Part shown: positions 55,278-63,929 of the stretch, one piece after another
Layout: every line of letters begins with the position of its first letter
Numbering within the stretch: the first letter of the stretch is position 1
From: an uncultured Clostridia bacterium
GTDB taxonomy: Bacteria; Bacillota; Clostridia; Christensenellales; UBA1242
Length of the DNA: 64,000 nucleotides
Reading direction: 5' to 3'
Assembly: GCA_934757825.1 (NCBI GenBank)
Contig: CAKVLP010000001.1
Span: 558,001 to 622,000, forward strand
Notes under the pieces: model-generated
What the model was told of the DNA's origin: nothing
The model's input: the letters and a program-made list of their open reading frames with translations, nothing else
Database searches by the model: none
Position numbers and translations under genes: made by a program

Positions 55278-56657
55278 ATGAAAAAAAGCATAAAATTCCT
55301 AACTTTTTTACTCGCTGTGATTTTCATATTCCCACTTTTCCTTACGGCGTGTGGTTCTGACTCGGGAGATGGGGATAAGGGCGACAATGGTCAAGTTAAA
55401 TTGAATAGCCTTAAAACAATTATAACCGAAACAAGCAAGGCGCTTGACAATTCGCTAGACACGTTGGCTAATGTAAATGACCCCTATGTCGAGGCGTCGT
55501 CGGAAGATAACTTCCCACCAGCGACAGTTGGCGACTATTTGGATAATTGTTGTGGCAGTCTTTATTTGCCAATCAACACAGTGTACTACTTAATAAACAA
55601 CCAAACAGGCGAGGCTGGATATGATAACATAGAGTACGATAAAGCGTATGTTGATTCGGCAGAAAGTCCTAAAAATATATTTAAAGTGGTTAAAAATAGC
55701 ACTGGCGTGAATATTTCTATGGATATGGTAGCCGGAGAACAAACTTGCCTAATAAGCGCGCAAATTGTGTGTGATGATAACACGGTTAAAGAGTTGAATG
55801 TAAGTACATACGTAGAAGGTTCTAATATAATGCTAACAACTCTTGATTTTGAAAACAAAGCCTTTAACGCTCTTTCGATTATGGCAGATGAATCGGCTAA
55901 GGAGTCGTTCCCAACTGCCGACGAATTTAATTCTGGAAGTATGGCTCATTCGCGCTTATTGCACGAGGGGCTTTCAACGGGTTTGTACAAAGGAAAAATC
56001 ACAGACAAACTAGAAAACCTTAACTTAACTGGGTGGGAAGTGTGCGATTGGTTTACTTATAATAAGATTGAAACTTACAACACACTTTATAAAACCACTT
56101 CTCAAAAATGCAAGTTAAGAAGAACCGCGCTAAATACTGAAAATGCTAAAAGTTTAGCACTATATTTTGACGCAACTACATATGCTACCACCAAAAGATA
56201 TATTCAAACTGAGCAATGCGAAGGCAAAAATTATTATGTAAATATTAGCGAGAGTTATGCGGAAAGACTTGGTTTGCTTAACAAGGCTAAGTCAATTTTG
56301 TTGGAGGGCGATATCAAAGAACAAGTAGATTCCGTTTCTGCTACATTGATTTTAACTTATACTGAGCATTTTAAGAGCATAGACGAAAAACGTTTTACTT
56401 GTGGGACTGGAATAAACACCGCTGATGGAATACTAGATAAAGACGGATTTAAAATGAGCGTAAGTAGTGGATTTACTTTTGATGCTCAAAATAAGTATTT
56501 TAGAGGAATTTTAAAACTTGTAGTAAAAGAAGCTTATGGTCAAGTAATGAACGACAATACTTATTTAGGCATTGAATACAACGCAAAAACCTTTGAGATT
56601 AAAAAAATAGCATTGTGCAACAACGAGTCAAGTCAAGCGTATTACACTAAGGGGTAA
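55278..56657 (+). CDS. lipoprotein of unknown function with a G10-spacer promoter
   Basis: A 459-residue lipoprotein. The signal peptide ends in the lipobox LTAC with C25, followed by a Gly/Ser/Asp-rich linker (GSDSGDGDKGDNG), so the mature protein should be lipid-anchored outside the membrane. The rest is a soluble domain of mixed strands and helices with no motif that I recognise; several Cys are present (e.g. DNCCGSLYLP). AAGGAG lies nine nt before the ATG. The promoter at 55151 contains ten consecutive G between -35 and -10, so expression may switch with tract length. A terminator follows directly at the stop codon. It sits between rpoC and rpsL, but its function is not suggested by these neighbours. 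It is not similar in length or repeats to the two giant lipoproteins. Confidence 0.85.
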   Translation: MKKSIKFLTFLLAVIFIFPLFLTACGSDSGDGDKGDNGQVKLNSLKTIITETSKALDNSLDTLANVNDPYVEASSEDNFPPATVGDYLDNCCGSLYLPINTVYYLINNQTGEAGYDNIEYDKAYVDSAESPKNIFKVVKNSTGVNISMDMVAGEQTCLISAQIVCDDNTVKELNVSTYVEGSNIMLTTLDFENKAFNALSIMADESAKESFPTADEFNSGSMAHSRLLHEGLSTGLYKGKITDKLENLNLTGWEVCDWFTYNKIETYNTLYKTTSQKCKLRRTALNTENAKSLALYFDATTYATTKRYIQTEQCEGKNYYVNISESYAERLGLLNKAKSILLEGDIKEQVDSVSATLILTYTEHFKSIDEKRFTCGTGINTADGILDKDGFKMSVSSGFTFDAQNKYFRGILKLVVKEAYGQVMNDNTYLGIEYNAKTFEIKKIALCNNESSQAYYTKG

Positions 56658-56683
56658 AAAAGCACCATTTTGGTGCTTTTTTT
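56658..56683 (+). terminator. terminator of the lipoprotein gene
   Basis: Ten-bp stem AAAAGCACCA (56658-56667) / TGGTGCTTTT (56671-56680), TTT loop, T-run. Confidence 0.92.
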
Positions 56684-56868
56684 AATGTCCTAATAAGGAA
56701 GTATTGTGTGTAATTTTGTCAGTAAAAAAGGGTTGTAGTTTTGTATTTGGGGCATTTTGTGGGCAATACTTTTTGACCGTGGGGTGGTTTGGCCAACAGC
56801 GCAGTGCTAAGCAAGCAAAATTTACCCAAAATTGACAAAATAATTATGTATTATATTTCACAAAAATG

Positions 56869-56897
56869 TTGACATTGAAAGTAAGTTTTGATAAAAT
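56869..56897 (+). promoter_or_regulatory. sigma-A promoter of the rpsL-rpsG-fusA-tuf operon
   Basis: TTGACA (56869-56874), 17-bp spacer, TAAAAT (56892-56897). A second TTGACA at 56832 has only a poorly spaced -10. The leader is about 195 nt. Confidence 0.8.
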
Positions 56898-57099
56898 ACA
56901 TAGCGTTAATAGTATGCGTTTTAGTATTATCTAAACTAAAACATGTTTTTTCCTGATTTTCTATGGTGTGATTGAAGTTGGGTAAAACTAGGTCCCTCGA
57001 TACTATTTATTTTGTGCTATGAGGGATATTCACTTTGTTTTGTATGAGTCTTTGGGTTGAAGGGGAGTGCAAAACGCAATTATGTTTAGGAGGGTTATA

Positions 57100-57474
57100 A
57101 TGCCAACAATCAATCAATTAGTTAAACAAGGCAGAAAGAAAGTGGCAGTAAAATCAACTGTTCCTATTTTGGATGAAAACCCACAAAAAAGAGGTGTATG
57201 TCTTAGTGTTACTACTACATCTCCTAAAAAACCTAACTCTGCTCTTCGTAAGATTGCAAGAGTTAGACTTAGCAACAAGCAAGAAGGTACTGTTTATATT
57301 CCTGGTGAAGGACACAACCTTCAAGAGCACAGCGTTGTTTTGATTCGTGGTGGAAGGGTTAGAGATTTACCAGGTGTGCGTTATCACATCATCCGTGGAA
57401 CATTGGATACTGCCGGTGTAGCAAAGAGAAAACAATCTCGTAGTAAATATGGCGCTAAAAAAGCCAAAAAATAA
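57100..57474 (+). CDS. rpsL: 30S ribosomal protein S12
   Basis: A 124-residue protein of the decoding centre. The conserved loop PKKPNSALRK is present, with K43 and K44 (E. coli K42/K43), so the common streptomycin-resistance positions are unchanged; GHNLQEHSVVLIRGGRVRDL follows as in all S12. Just before the loop the sequence is CLSVTTTS where most bacteria have CTRVYTTT, a mild divergence. The start is ATG 57100, five nt after AGGAGGG (57088-57094); an in-frame upstream extension is rejected on that ground. It is the first gene of the str operon. Confidence 0.97.
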   Translation: MPTINQLVKQGRKKVAVKSTVPILDENPQKRGVCLSVTTTSPKKPNSALRKIARVRLSNKQEGTVYIPGEGHNLQEHSVVLIRGGRVRDLPGVRYHIIRGTLDTAGVAKRKQSRSKYGAKKAKK

Positions 57475-57497
57475 TAATTAAATAAGGAGAAAACATT

Positions 57498-57968
57498 ATG
57501 CCAAGAAGAGATCGTGCTCCTAAAAGAGATGTTTTGCCTGATGCTAAATACGGAAGCAAAGTTGTAACAAAACTTATTAACCAAGTTATGTTAGATGGTA
57601 AAAAAGCAGTTGCGCAAGGCATTGTGTATGGGGCGTTTGATATCATACATGAAAAACTTAGTGTGGAACCTTTAACTTACTTTAACGAGGCTTTGGAGAA
57701 TGTTAAGCCTTTACTTGAAACCAAAGCAAGACGTGTAGGTGGTTCTAACTACCAAGTTCCAATTGAAATTAGACCAGAACGTCAACAAACCCTAGCTATT
57801 AGATGGCTTGTTGATTATGCTAGAAAAAGATCTGAAAGAGATATGGATCAAAAACTAGCAGCAGAAATTATGGATGCTCACAATAGTACTGGTGGAGCAT
57901 ACAAGAAGAAAGACGATGTGCATAGAATGGCCGAAAGTAATAAGGCTTTTGCTCACTATCGTTGGTAA
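57498..57968 (+). CDS. rpsG: 30S ribosomal protein S7
   Basis: A 156-residue protein that nucleates the head of the 30S subunit by binding 16S rRNA and lies at the E site. The N-terminal MPRRDRAPKRDVLPDAKYGS, the segment ARRVGGSNYQVPIEIRPERQ and the end KAFAHYRW are typical. The start follows AAGGAG. It lies 23 nt after rpsL and 18 nt before fusA in one operon. In E. coli S7 represses this operon; no such site is recognisable here. Confidence 0.98.
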   Translation: MPRRDRAPKRDVLPDAKYGSKVVTKLINQVMLDGKKAVAQGIVYGAFDIIHEKLSVEPLTYFNEALENVKPLLETKARRVGGSNYQVPIEIRPERQQTLAIRWLVDYARKRSERDMDQKLAAEIMDAHNSTGGAYKKKDDVHRMAESNKAFAHYRW

Positions 57969-57986
57969 GAAAGGTGGAAATAAATT

Positions 57987-60059
57987 ATGCCTAGACAAAC
58001 TCCGTTAAACCTGCTAAGAAACATAGGAATTATGGCTCATATTGATGCAGGTAAAACAACAACAACAGAAAGAATTTTGTTCTACACCGGAAAAACCCAC
58101 AAAATTGGTGAGGTTCACGAAGGTGAAGCAACAATGGACTGGATGGTTCAGGAACAAGAACGTGGCATCACTATCACAAGTGCTGCTACAACTTGCTACT
58201 GGAAAGGACATCAAATCAACATTATTGATACCCCAGGTCACGTAGACTTCACTGCCGAAGTTGAGCGTAGCTTGAAGGTTCTAGACGGCTCAGTTGCTTT
58301 GTTTAGTGCCAGAGAGGGTGTTCAACCTCAAAGTGAAAAAGTTTGGCGTCAAGCGGACAAATACAAAGTTCCTAGAATGATATTCGTTAACAAAATGGAT
58401 AGACCAGATGCTGACTTTTTAAGAGTTGTTGAAAAAATCAAAACTAGATTAGGATCAAATGCTGTTCCTATTCAACTTCCAATTGGTGCTAGTGAAACCT
58501 TTAAAGGTATCATTGACCTAGTTGAAAACAAGGCGTATATCTACAACAACGACCTTGGAACCGATATTACCGTAGAAGAAATCCCAGATGAATACAAGGA
58601 AATGGCTGCTAAATATCGTCAAGAGCTTATCGAAGTTGCTGCTGAGCAAGACGATGAGCTTATTGAGAAATATTTTGCTGGCGAAGAACTTACAATCGAG
58701 GATATCAAGAAAGGTATCAGAATCGGTACAATCAAAATGAATATCTTCCCTGCTTGTTGCGGTACAGCACTAGGAAACAAAGGCGTTCAAAAACTTCTTG
58801 ACGCAATGGTTGACTATATGCCAGCACCTACTGATATCGAAAGTATCAAAGGTACTGACCCAAAAACAGGCGAAGTTATTGCTCGTCATAGTAGCGACAC
58901 CGAACCTTTTTCAGGTTTGGCATTCAAAATTATGACAGACCCATTCGTTGGAAGACTTACATTCTTCCGTATTTATAGCGGTGTACTTACTGCTGGAAGT
59001 TATGTTTACAATCCTTGCAAACAAAAGAAGGAAAGAGTAGGTCGTCTTATCAGAATGCACGCCAACAACCGTCAAGAAATTGAAGAGGCTTATGCTGGCG
59101 AAATTATTGCAATCGTAGGTCTTAAAGACACTACTACTGGTGAAACATTGTGTGCTGAAAATGCTCCAATTATCCTAGAAAGTATGGATTTCCCAGACCC
59201 AGTTATTAGGGTTGCAATCGAGCCTAAAACCAAGGCTAGCCAAGAAAAAATGATTCTTGCACTTATCAAACTTGCCGAAGAAGACCCAACATTCAAAACA
59301 TACACCGACCAAGAAACTGGTCAAACAATTATCGCTGGTATGGGCGAACTTCACTTGGAAATTATCGTAGACCGTTTGGTTAGAGAGTTTAAAGTTGAAG
59401 CGACTGTTGGTGCGCCACAAGTTGCGTATAGGGAAACTATTACAAAACCTGTGGAAGTTGAAGGTAAATATATCCGTCAATCGGGTGGTCGTGGTCAATA
59501 TGGTCACTGCTGGATTAAGATGGAACCTCTTCAACCAGGCGAAGGTTATAAATTTGAAAATAAAATTGTGGGTGGTGTAATCCCTAAGGAATACATCCCT
59601 GCTATCGACAGTGGTATTCAAGAAGCCAAACAAAATGGTGTTTTGGCTGGCTATGAAACCGTAGACTTTAAAGCGACTGTTTTCGATGGTTCTTACCACG
59701 ATGTAGACTCTTCTGAAATGGCGTTTAAGATTGCCGGCTCTCTTGCATTCAAAGAAGGTGCTAAGAAAGCAGACCCAATTCTACTAGAACCTATTATGAA
59801 GGTTGAAGTAGAAATGCCAGATGAATATCTTGGCGACGTTATGGGCAATATTAACCGTCGTAGAGGTGTCCTAAGCGGAACAGAACTTCGTAACGGTACA
59901 CAAGTTATCGACGCTCAAATTCCTCTTGCAGAAATGTTTGGTTATGCAACAGACCTAAGAGGACTTACACAAGGCAGAGGTAGCTTCAATATGGAATTCT
60001 CGCACTATGCAGAAGTTCCAAGAAATGTTGCAGAAAAAATTATAGGCAACAAAAAATAG
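57987..60059 (+). CDS. fusA: elongation factor G
   Basis: A 690-residue translocation GTPase. G1 motif AHIDAGKTT (17-25), the switch region RGITITSAATT, DTPGHVDF (G3) and NKMDRPDADF (G4) are intact, followed by domains II-V of normal length. Domain IV contains GGRGQYGHCWIKMEP, and the C-terminal MGNINRRRG and RGLTQGRGSF segments are typical. AAGGTGG precedes the ATG. No sign of a second-copy or tetracycline-protection type: it lies in the canonical place between rpsG and tuf. Confidence 0.98.
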   Translation: MPRQTPLNLLRNIGIMAHIDAGKTTTTERILFYTGKTHKIGEVHEGEATMDWMVQEQERGITITSAATTCYWKGHQINIIDTPGHVDFTAEVERSLKVLDGSVALFSAREGVQPQSEKVWRQADKYKVPRMIFVNKMDRPDADFLRVVEKIKTRLGSNAVPIQLPIGASETFKGIIDLVENKAYIYNNDLGTDITVEEIPDEYKEMAAKYRQELIEVAAEQDDELIEKYFAGEELTIEDIKKGIRIGTIKMNIFPACCGTALGNKGVQKLLDAMVDYMPAPTDIESIKGTDPKTGEVIARHSSDTEPFSGLAFKIMTDPFVGRLTFFRIYSGVLTAGSYVYNPCKQKKERVGRLIRMHANNRQEIEEAYAGEIIAIVGLKDTTTGETLCAENAPIILESMDFPDPVIRVAIEPKTKASQEKMILALIKLAEEDPTFKTYTDQETGQTIIAGMGELHLEIIVDRLVREFKVEATVGAPQVAYRETITKPVEVEGKYIRQSGGRGQYGHCWIKMEPLQPGEGYKFENKIVGGVIPKEYIPAIDSGIQEAKQNGVLAGYETVDFKATVFDGSYHDVDSSEMAFKIAGSLAFKEGAKKADPILLEPIMKVEVEMPDEYLGDVMGNINRRRGVLSGTELRNGTQVIDAQIPLAEMFGYATDLRGLTQGRGSFNMEFSHYAEVPRNVAEKIIGNKK

Positions 60060-60094
60060 CTAATATTTAATAAATTATAGGAGGATAATAAATA

Positions 60095-61297
60095 ATGGCT
60101 AAAGAAAAATTCGAAAGAACTAAACCTCACGTAAATGTGGGTACCATTGGACACGTTGACCATGGTAAAACAACTTTAACTGCTGCTATTACACTTACAC
60201 AAGCAGCAAAGGGTAAAGCATTAGCAATGGATTACAGTGCTATTGATAAAGCCCCAGAAGAAAGAGCAAGAGGTATCACCATCAACACTGCTCACGTTGA
60301 GTACGAAACTGACAAACGTCACTACGCTCACGTAGACTGCCCAGGCCACGCTGACTATGTTAAAAACATGATCACTGGTGCTGCACAAATGGACGGCGCT
60401 ATCCTAGTTGTTGCTGCAACTGATGGTCCTATGCCTCAAACAAGAGAACACATTCTTCTTGCTCGTCAAGTAGGTGTTCCTTACATTATCGTATTCATGA
60501 ACAAAACAGATCAAGTTGACGATCCAGAACTTCTAGACCTAGTTGAAATGGATATCAGAGATCTTCTTACTGAGTATGGTTTCCCAGGAGACACAACTCC
60601 AATTATCAAAGGTAGTGCCCTAAAAGCGCTTGAAGCTGCTAAGGCTGGCAACATTACTGGTCCTGATACAAAATGTATCGACGAGTTGATGGACGCTCTT
60701 GACAACTACATTCCAGAGCCTCAAAGAGCTACTGACAAACCTTTCCTAATGCCAGTTGAGGACGTGTTCACAATTACTGGTCGTGGTACTGTTGCTACTG
60801 GTAGAGTAGAAAGAGGTACTGTAAAAGTTGGTGACACTGTTGAAATCGTTGGTATGGGTTCTAAAAAACAATCAGTTGTTACTGGTGTTGAAATGTTTAG
60901 AAAACTTCTTGATCAAGCAGTTGCTGGTGACAACGTTGGTTTGTTGCTACGTGGCGTTGAAAGAAGCGACATCGAAAGAGGCCAAGTACTTGCTAAACCT
61001 GGTACTATTCACCCTCATACAGAATTCACAGCCGAAGTATACGTATTGAAGAAAGAAGAGGGTGGTCGTCATACTCCATTCTTTAATGGTTACCGTCCAC
61101 AATTCTACTTCCGTACTACTGACGTTACTGGTTCTATCGAACTTCCACAAGGCGTTGAAATGGTTATGCCTGGCGACAACGTTAGAATGACAATCAAATT
61201 GATCACTCCTATCGCTATCGAACAAGGTCTTCGTTTCGCTATCCGTGAAGGTGGCCGTACAGTTGGTTCGGGTGTTGTATCTAGCATTATCGCTTAA
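60095..61297 (+). CDS. tuf: elongation factor Tu
   Basis: A 400-residue GTPase delivering aminoacyl-tRNA to the ribosome. G1 GHVDHGKTT, switch RARGITINTAHVEYE, G3 DCPGHAD and G4 NKTDQVDD are intact, and domains 2-3 are complete (RGVERSDIERGQVLAKPG, ending in VGSGVVSSIIA). The G4 residue after NK is Thr (commonly Cys or Val), which is tolerated. AGGAGG lies upstream. It is the last gene of the operon, followed by a terminator. Codon choice is the most regular in the window, as expected for a highly expressed gene. Confidence 0.98.
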   Translation: MAKEKFERTKPHVNVGTIGHVDHGKTTLTAAITLTQAAKGKALAMDYSAIDKAPEERARGITINTAHVEYETDKRHYAHVDCPGHADYVKNMITGAAQMDGAILVVAATDGPMPQTREHILLARQVGVPYIIVFMNKTDQVDDPELLDLVEMDIRDLLTEYGFPGDTTPIIKGSALKALEAAKAGNITGPDTKCIDELMDALDNYIPEPQRATDKPFLMPVEDVFTITGRGTVATGRVERGTVKVGDTVEIVGMGSKKQSVVTGVEMFRKLLDQAVAGDNVGLLLRGVERSDIERGQVLAKPGTIHPHTEFTAEVYVLKKEEGGRHTPFFNGYRPQFYFRTTDVTGSIELPQGVEMVMPGDNVRMTIKLITPIAIEQGLRFAIREGGRTVGSGVVSSIIA

Positions 61298-61342
61298 TTA
61301 CAATATTAGACCTATATGGTTTTAGTTAGTTGATACTAGCAA

Positions 61343-61374
61343 AAAAAACTCTATCAAATCGATAGAGTTTTTTT
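61343..61374. terminator. bidirectional terminator between tuf and the C26-like gene
   Basis: Stem AAAAAACTCTATC (61343-61355) / GATAGAGTTTTTT (61361-61373), five-nt loop, A-run before and T-run after, so it fits both convergent genes. Confidence 0.9.
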
Positions 61375-61486
61375 GTTTTTTTAATTTAATAATTTTAAAG
61401 TTAATTCATATTTTCAAGTTTTCTTTTAAAGTTGATCACACACTAATGTCGTAAATAATGCCCGTTTTAATTGAGATTGGACTAAA

Positions 61487-62197
61487 TCACATGCACATCT
61501 CAACAAAAACTTTAAATATATTGTTTTCAAAATCGTCTTTGTCAATCAATAACTGTGGGTGATACTTAATTCCGATATAAAACTTTTTGTCCTTTGCTTC
61601 CACAACTTCAACTTGATTGTCATCACTTTTTGCGACAACACTCAAAGAAGCGGGAATTGTGTCGGATATATAAGTGTGCGAACTATTTACAGGGAAAGTG
61701 TCGTGTCCTACTATTTTGTAAAATAGGGAATTTCTATCTACAATGTTGCAGGAGTGAGCGTATTGCAAGTCGGGTCTATCGTGCTTGCTTGTGTCTGCCA
61801 ATTTCGTGGTTGTTCCACCAAGCCCTCTTATCATATTGTTAAAGCCAGCGCAAATTCCTAAGCAAGGGATATCGTTCTCGTAGCAGTATTTTGCAATAAA
61901 TTCCTCATAGTTGTGAGAAGTTAATCCGCCTTGCAAAATAATCCCATCGCATAGTTTTAGGGTTTGGAGTAGGTCGGACTGTTCTTGCTTTGTTAGTTTT
62001 TTGGTCTCGTGCTCGTCTTTTTGGTTGAAAACCTGGTTGTTTTTTTGTGGTAATATTCCAATAACCAAGCCATTATTTTTATTGATTGCACATCTTATTG
62101 AATCGCAAATTCTTTGCCATTGCCAACCATAATATTGTTTTACTGTAAGATTCTTTGATACAATGCCTATAATCGGCTTCTTTACTTCGTTTCTCAT
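61487..62197 (-). CDS. class I glutamine amidotransferase-like protein (peptidase C26 type)
   Basis: A 236-residue cytoplasmic protein. It resembles gamma-glutamyl-GABA hydrolases (PuuD-like) of the class I amidotransferase fold: start KKPIIGIVSKN, oxyanion-side DGIILQGG (84-91), nucleophile elbow LGICAGFNN with C116, a VNSSHTYIS segment (170-178; PuuD has VNSxHHQ) and YHPQ with H213. The third catalytic residue, Glu of HPE, is Gln215 here. This may weaken hydrolysis or mark a subfamily with a different substrate. It usually acts in polyamine or glutamyl-amide breakdown, but no pathway genes are nearby. No Shine-Dalgarno precedes the ATG; an extended -10 ends six nt before it, so the mRNA is probably leaderless. 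Confidence 0.8.
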   Translation of the reverse strand: MRNEVKKPIIGIVSKNLTVKQYYGWQWQRICDSIRCAINKNNGLVIGILPQKNNQVFNQKDEHETKKLTKQEQSDLLQTLKLCDGIILQGGLTSHNYEEFIAKYCYENDIPCLGICAGFNNMIRGLGGTTTKLADTSKHDRPDLQYAHSCNIVDRNSLFYKIVGHDTFPVNSSHTYISDTIPASLSVVAKSDDNQVEVVEAKDKKFYIGIKYHPQLLIDKDDFENNIFKVFVEMCM

Positions 62198-62203
62198 AAA
62201 ATC

Positions 62204-62212
62204 ATTATAACA
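62204..62212 (-). promoter_or_regulatory. extended -10 promoter directly before the C26-like gene
   Basis: Minus strand: TGTTATAAT (62212-62204), i.e. TG-N-TATAAT. Only six nt separate it from the ATG at 62197, so transcription should start at or next to the start codon. No good -35 is seen. Confidence 0.65.
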
Positions 62213-62293
62213 TAGTTTAGAAAAAAGTGTATCATATTTTATTTGTTTTAATTATTTTTGAACTAAAAATGGGTTTTGTGTTTAGTTAGTTTT

Positions 62294-62455
62294 TTAAAAT
62301 GGGAGAAGGGTAGATAAGCAGACAAAAGCAAAGGCGTCAATATAACGGATTTGACAGTATAATACTAAATCGCCGTTTGGGTCGATGATATACCTTAGGA
62401 CTTTTGTTTTTTCTACTACCAAGAGCAGTAAAAAAAAGTCGAATATGCCTAAATT
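62294..62455 (-). pseudogene. possible gene remnant or small ORF without a proper start
   Basis: The minus strand has about 53 stop-free codons with protein-like content (VLRYIIDPNGDLVLYC, then IRYIDAFAFVCLSTLLPF) ending at TAA 62296-62294. It has no ATG and no Shine-Dalgarno; only TTG/ATA codons could start it. It may be the decayed end of a former gene or chance. Confidence 0.2.
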
Positions 62456-62458
62456 CTT

Positions 62459-62487
62459 TTGTTATTTTGTAGATTCTTTGCTATACT
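62459..62487 (+). promoter_or_regulatory. promoter of the gene at 62513
   Basis: TTGTTA (62459-62464), 17-bp spacer, TATACT (62482-62487); leader of about 20 nt. Confidence 0.65.
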
Positions 62488-62512
62488 AATAAGTAGTGGG
62501 GGAGGTATAAAT

Positions 62513-63892
62513 ATGAGCAATTTATACAATGATCTTCTAAAAAGTAGCACACAAGACGAGTTTACTACCGAAAAAGTTAACGTGATTTCAAACTGTCTGC
62601 TTGGCAATTACGACCAAGACGGCGATTATGTTATCCCCAACAATATCGTTGAGGAACTTATTAAGGCTAGAAAAGTCAAGAAATCTGTTTTTAAAAACTC
62701 CGTTTTTTGCGGGGCTTTTATCCCCGGCTATGGAGAGATGGTCTTTGAGGTCACTTTTCAGAAAAACACCGTAAAAGATATCGCTATGAGCGAACTATAT
62801 GTACTTGAAAACGAGTACAAAGTTAATGGCTATATCCAAAACACAATACGTACAAAAATCTCATCGTTTACCGAAAAACTCGATGGGTTTATAGAAAACA
62901 CATACGACCATTTCCACATCTCGCTTAGTGATTCCGACGACAAAAACGTTAAGGAATACAAAGTTACTGATGAGGTGATTGGCGAAAACAACGCATATAT
63001 TTTGGCAAAGCGAAACTTTAACCTTAATATGGCGAAACTTACTAAGAAAGAATACAACAAGTTGTATAAAGGCTACGTTACCGAAAGGCTAGAACTACTA
63101 AAAAGCCTAAATACACCTTATGCATTGGCGATTTTGGAGAAATTTAACCAAGAATACACCAAAATCGAAAAATACTTTCTTCAAAACGACAACTATAAGG
63201 CTGTGAGCGAACTTCTTGATAAATGTATTGAGGACGTTCAGCACGTAAACCCTTTATTTGCAAAACAAGAACAGGAGTTTATGGACAAGGCTCAGCCTAT
63301 TATAGACTCATTCTCCAAAAAGGCGGGCGAAATTGCTAGTAAAGCCACATCGCGCGCAATGGGCGAACTTAACAAAGAGGATAGACAGCGCAACGAGGAC
63401 TTAGAACGCGAACTATTAGAAAAACAAACAACCGCCAAAAAGTCCACAGAACCTCAAAAAGAAACCCCAATTCCTACAACTTCGGCACCAACAAAAAATA
63501 GGTTGGCAGAAATAACCAAGCGTTTAAATAAAACTACCACGGAATCAACAAGGGAGACATTGGATACTTCTTCTGTTAGAAATAGCACTCCTGGTGAAGA
63601 TATTGTTAATCTATTTAGAGATCGAGATAAAGGTACCCCACTTGCTGAAACTCCTCCTACTGAGATGCGAGTGACTGAGGAAGAGGGGACTAGCTCTGAA
63701 AAGAATACGTTTTCTAAACGTGCAACAACTGATGGTGATGATATGTATGCAACGAACTTAGGGGCTGATGTTCCTGCATCGGACGAAGATCACACAAACA
63801 TAAATGATGCAAGTGGCGGTTCATTTCGTAATGTAGTCACTGAAGATGAGTTTGATGTTTTATCTCTTGATGGAAGAGATATGTATAAATAA
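62513..63892 (+). CDS. cytoplasmic coiled-coil / low-complexity protein of unknown function (459 aa)
   Basis: Not recognised. No signal peptide or membrane segment. The first ~150 residues are mixed alpha/beta, with VFCGAFIPGYGEMVFEVTF as a hydrophobic core; about 165-320 is strongly helical and charged and likely coiled coil (KLTKKEYNKLYKGYVTERLE, EDRQRNEDLERELLEK); the last ~140 residues are low-complexity, rich in Thr, Ser, Pro and Glu/Asp and probably disordered. Start ATG 62513 is six nt after GGAGGT (62501-62506); an in-frame TTG at 62459 would overlap the promoter and is rejected. It ends at a terminator shared with the convergent gene at the right edge. The build recalls scaffold or cell-shape proteins, but that is impression only. 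Confidence 0.82.
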   Translation: MSNLYNDLLKSSTQDEFTTEKVNVISNCLLGNYDQDGDYVIPNNIVEELIKARKVKKSVFKNSVFCGAFIPGYGEMVFEVTFQKNTVKDIAMSELYVLENEYKVNGYIQNTIRTKISSFTEKLDGFIENTYDHFHISLSDSDDKNVKEYKVTDEVIGENNAYILAKRNFNLNMAKLTKKEYNKLYKGYVTERLELLKSLNTPYALAILEKFNQEYTKIEKYFLQNDNYKAVSELLDKCIEDVQHVNPLFAKQEQEFMDKAQPIIDSFSKKAGEIASKATSRAMGELNKEDRQRNEDLERELLEKQTTAKKSTEPQKETPIPTTSAPTKNRLAEITKRLNKTTTESTRETLDTSSVRNSTPGEDIVNLFRDRDKGTPLAETPPTEMRVTEEEGTSSEKNTFSKRATTDGDDMYATNLGADVPASDEDHTNINDASGGSFRNVVTEDEFDVLSLDGRDMYK

Positions 63893-63923
63893 AAAAACAC
63901 TTGATTTAACCAAGTGTTTTTTT
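63892..63923. terminator. bidirectional terminator
   Basis: Stem AAAAAACACTTG (63892-63903) / CAAGTGTTTTTT (63911-63922), seven-nt loop. A-run on one side and T-run on the other, between convergent genes. Confidence 0.9.
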
Positions 63924-63929
63924 GTTGCT

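Larger units (their letters stand above)
56658..57099 (+). other. 442-bp gap before rpsL
   Basis: Contains the lipoprotein gene's terminator, about 150 bp without a gene, a tandem pair of possible promoters, and a leader of about 195 nt. A hairpin TCCCTC/GAGGGA (about 56992-56997 and 57022-57027) lies in the leader. Confidence 0.7.
62198..62512. other. 315-bp gap between divergent genes
   Basis: Contains the extended -10 of the minus-strand C26-like gene, the weak remnant at 62294-62455, and the plus-strand promoter at 62459. Nothing else is visible. Confidence 0.6.
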
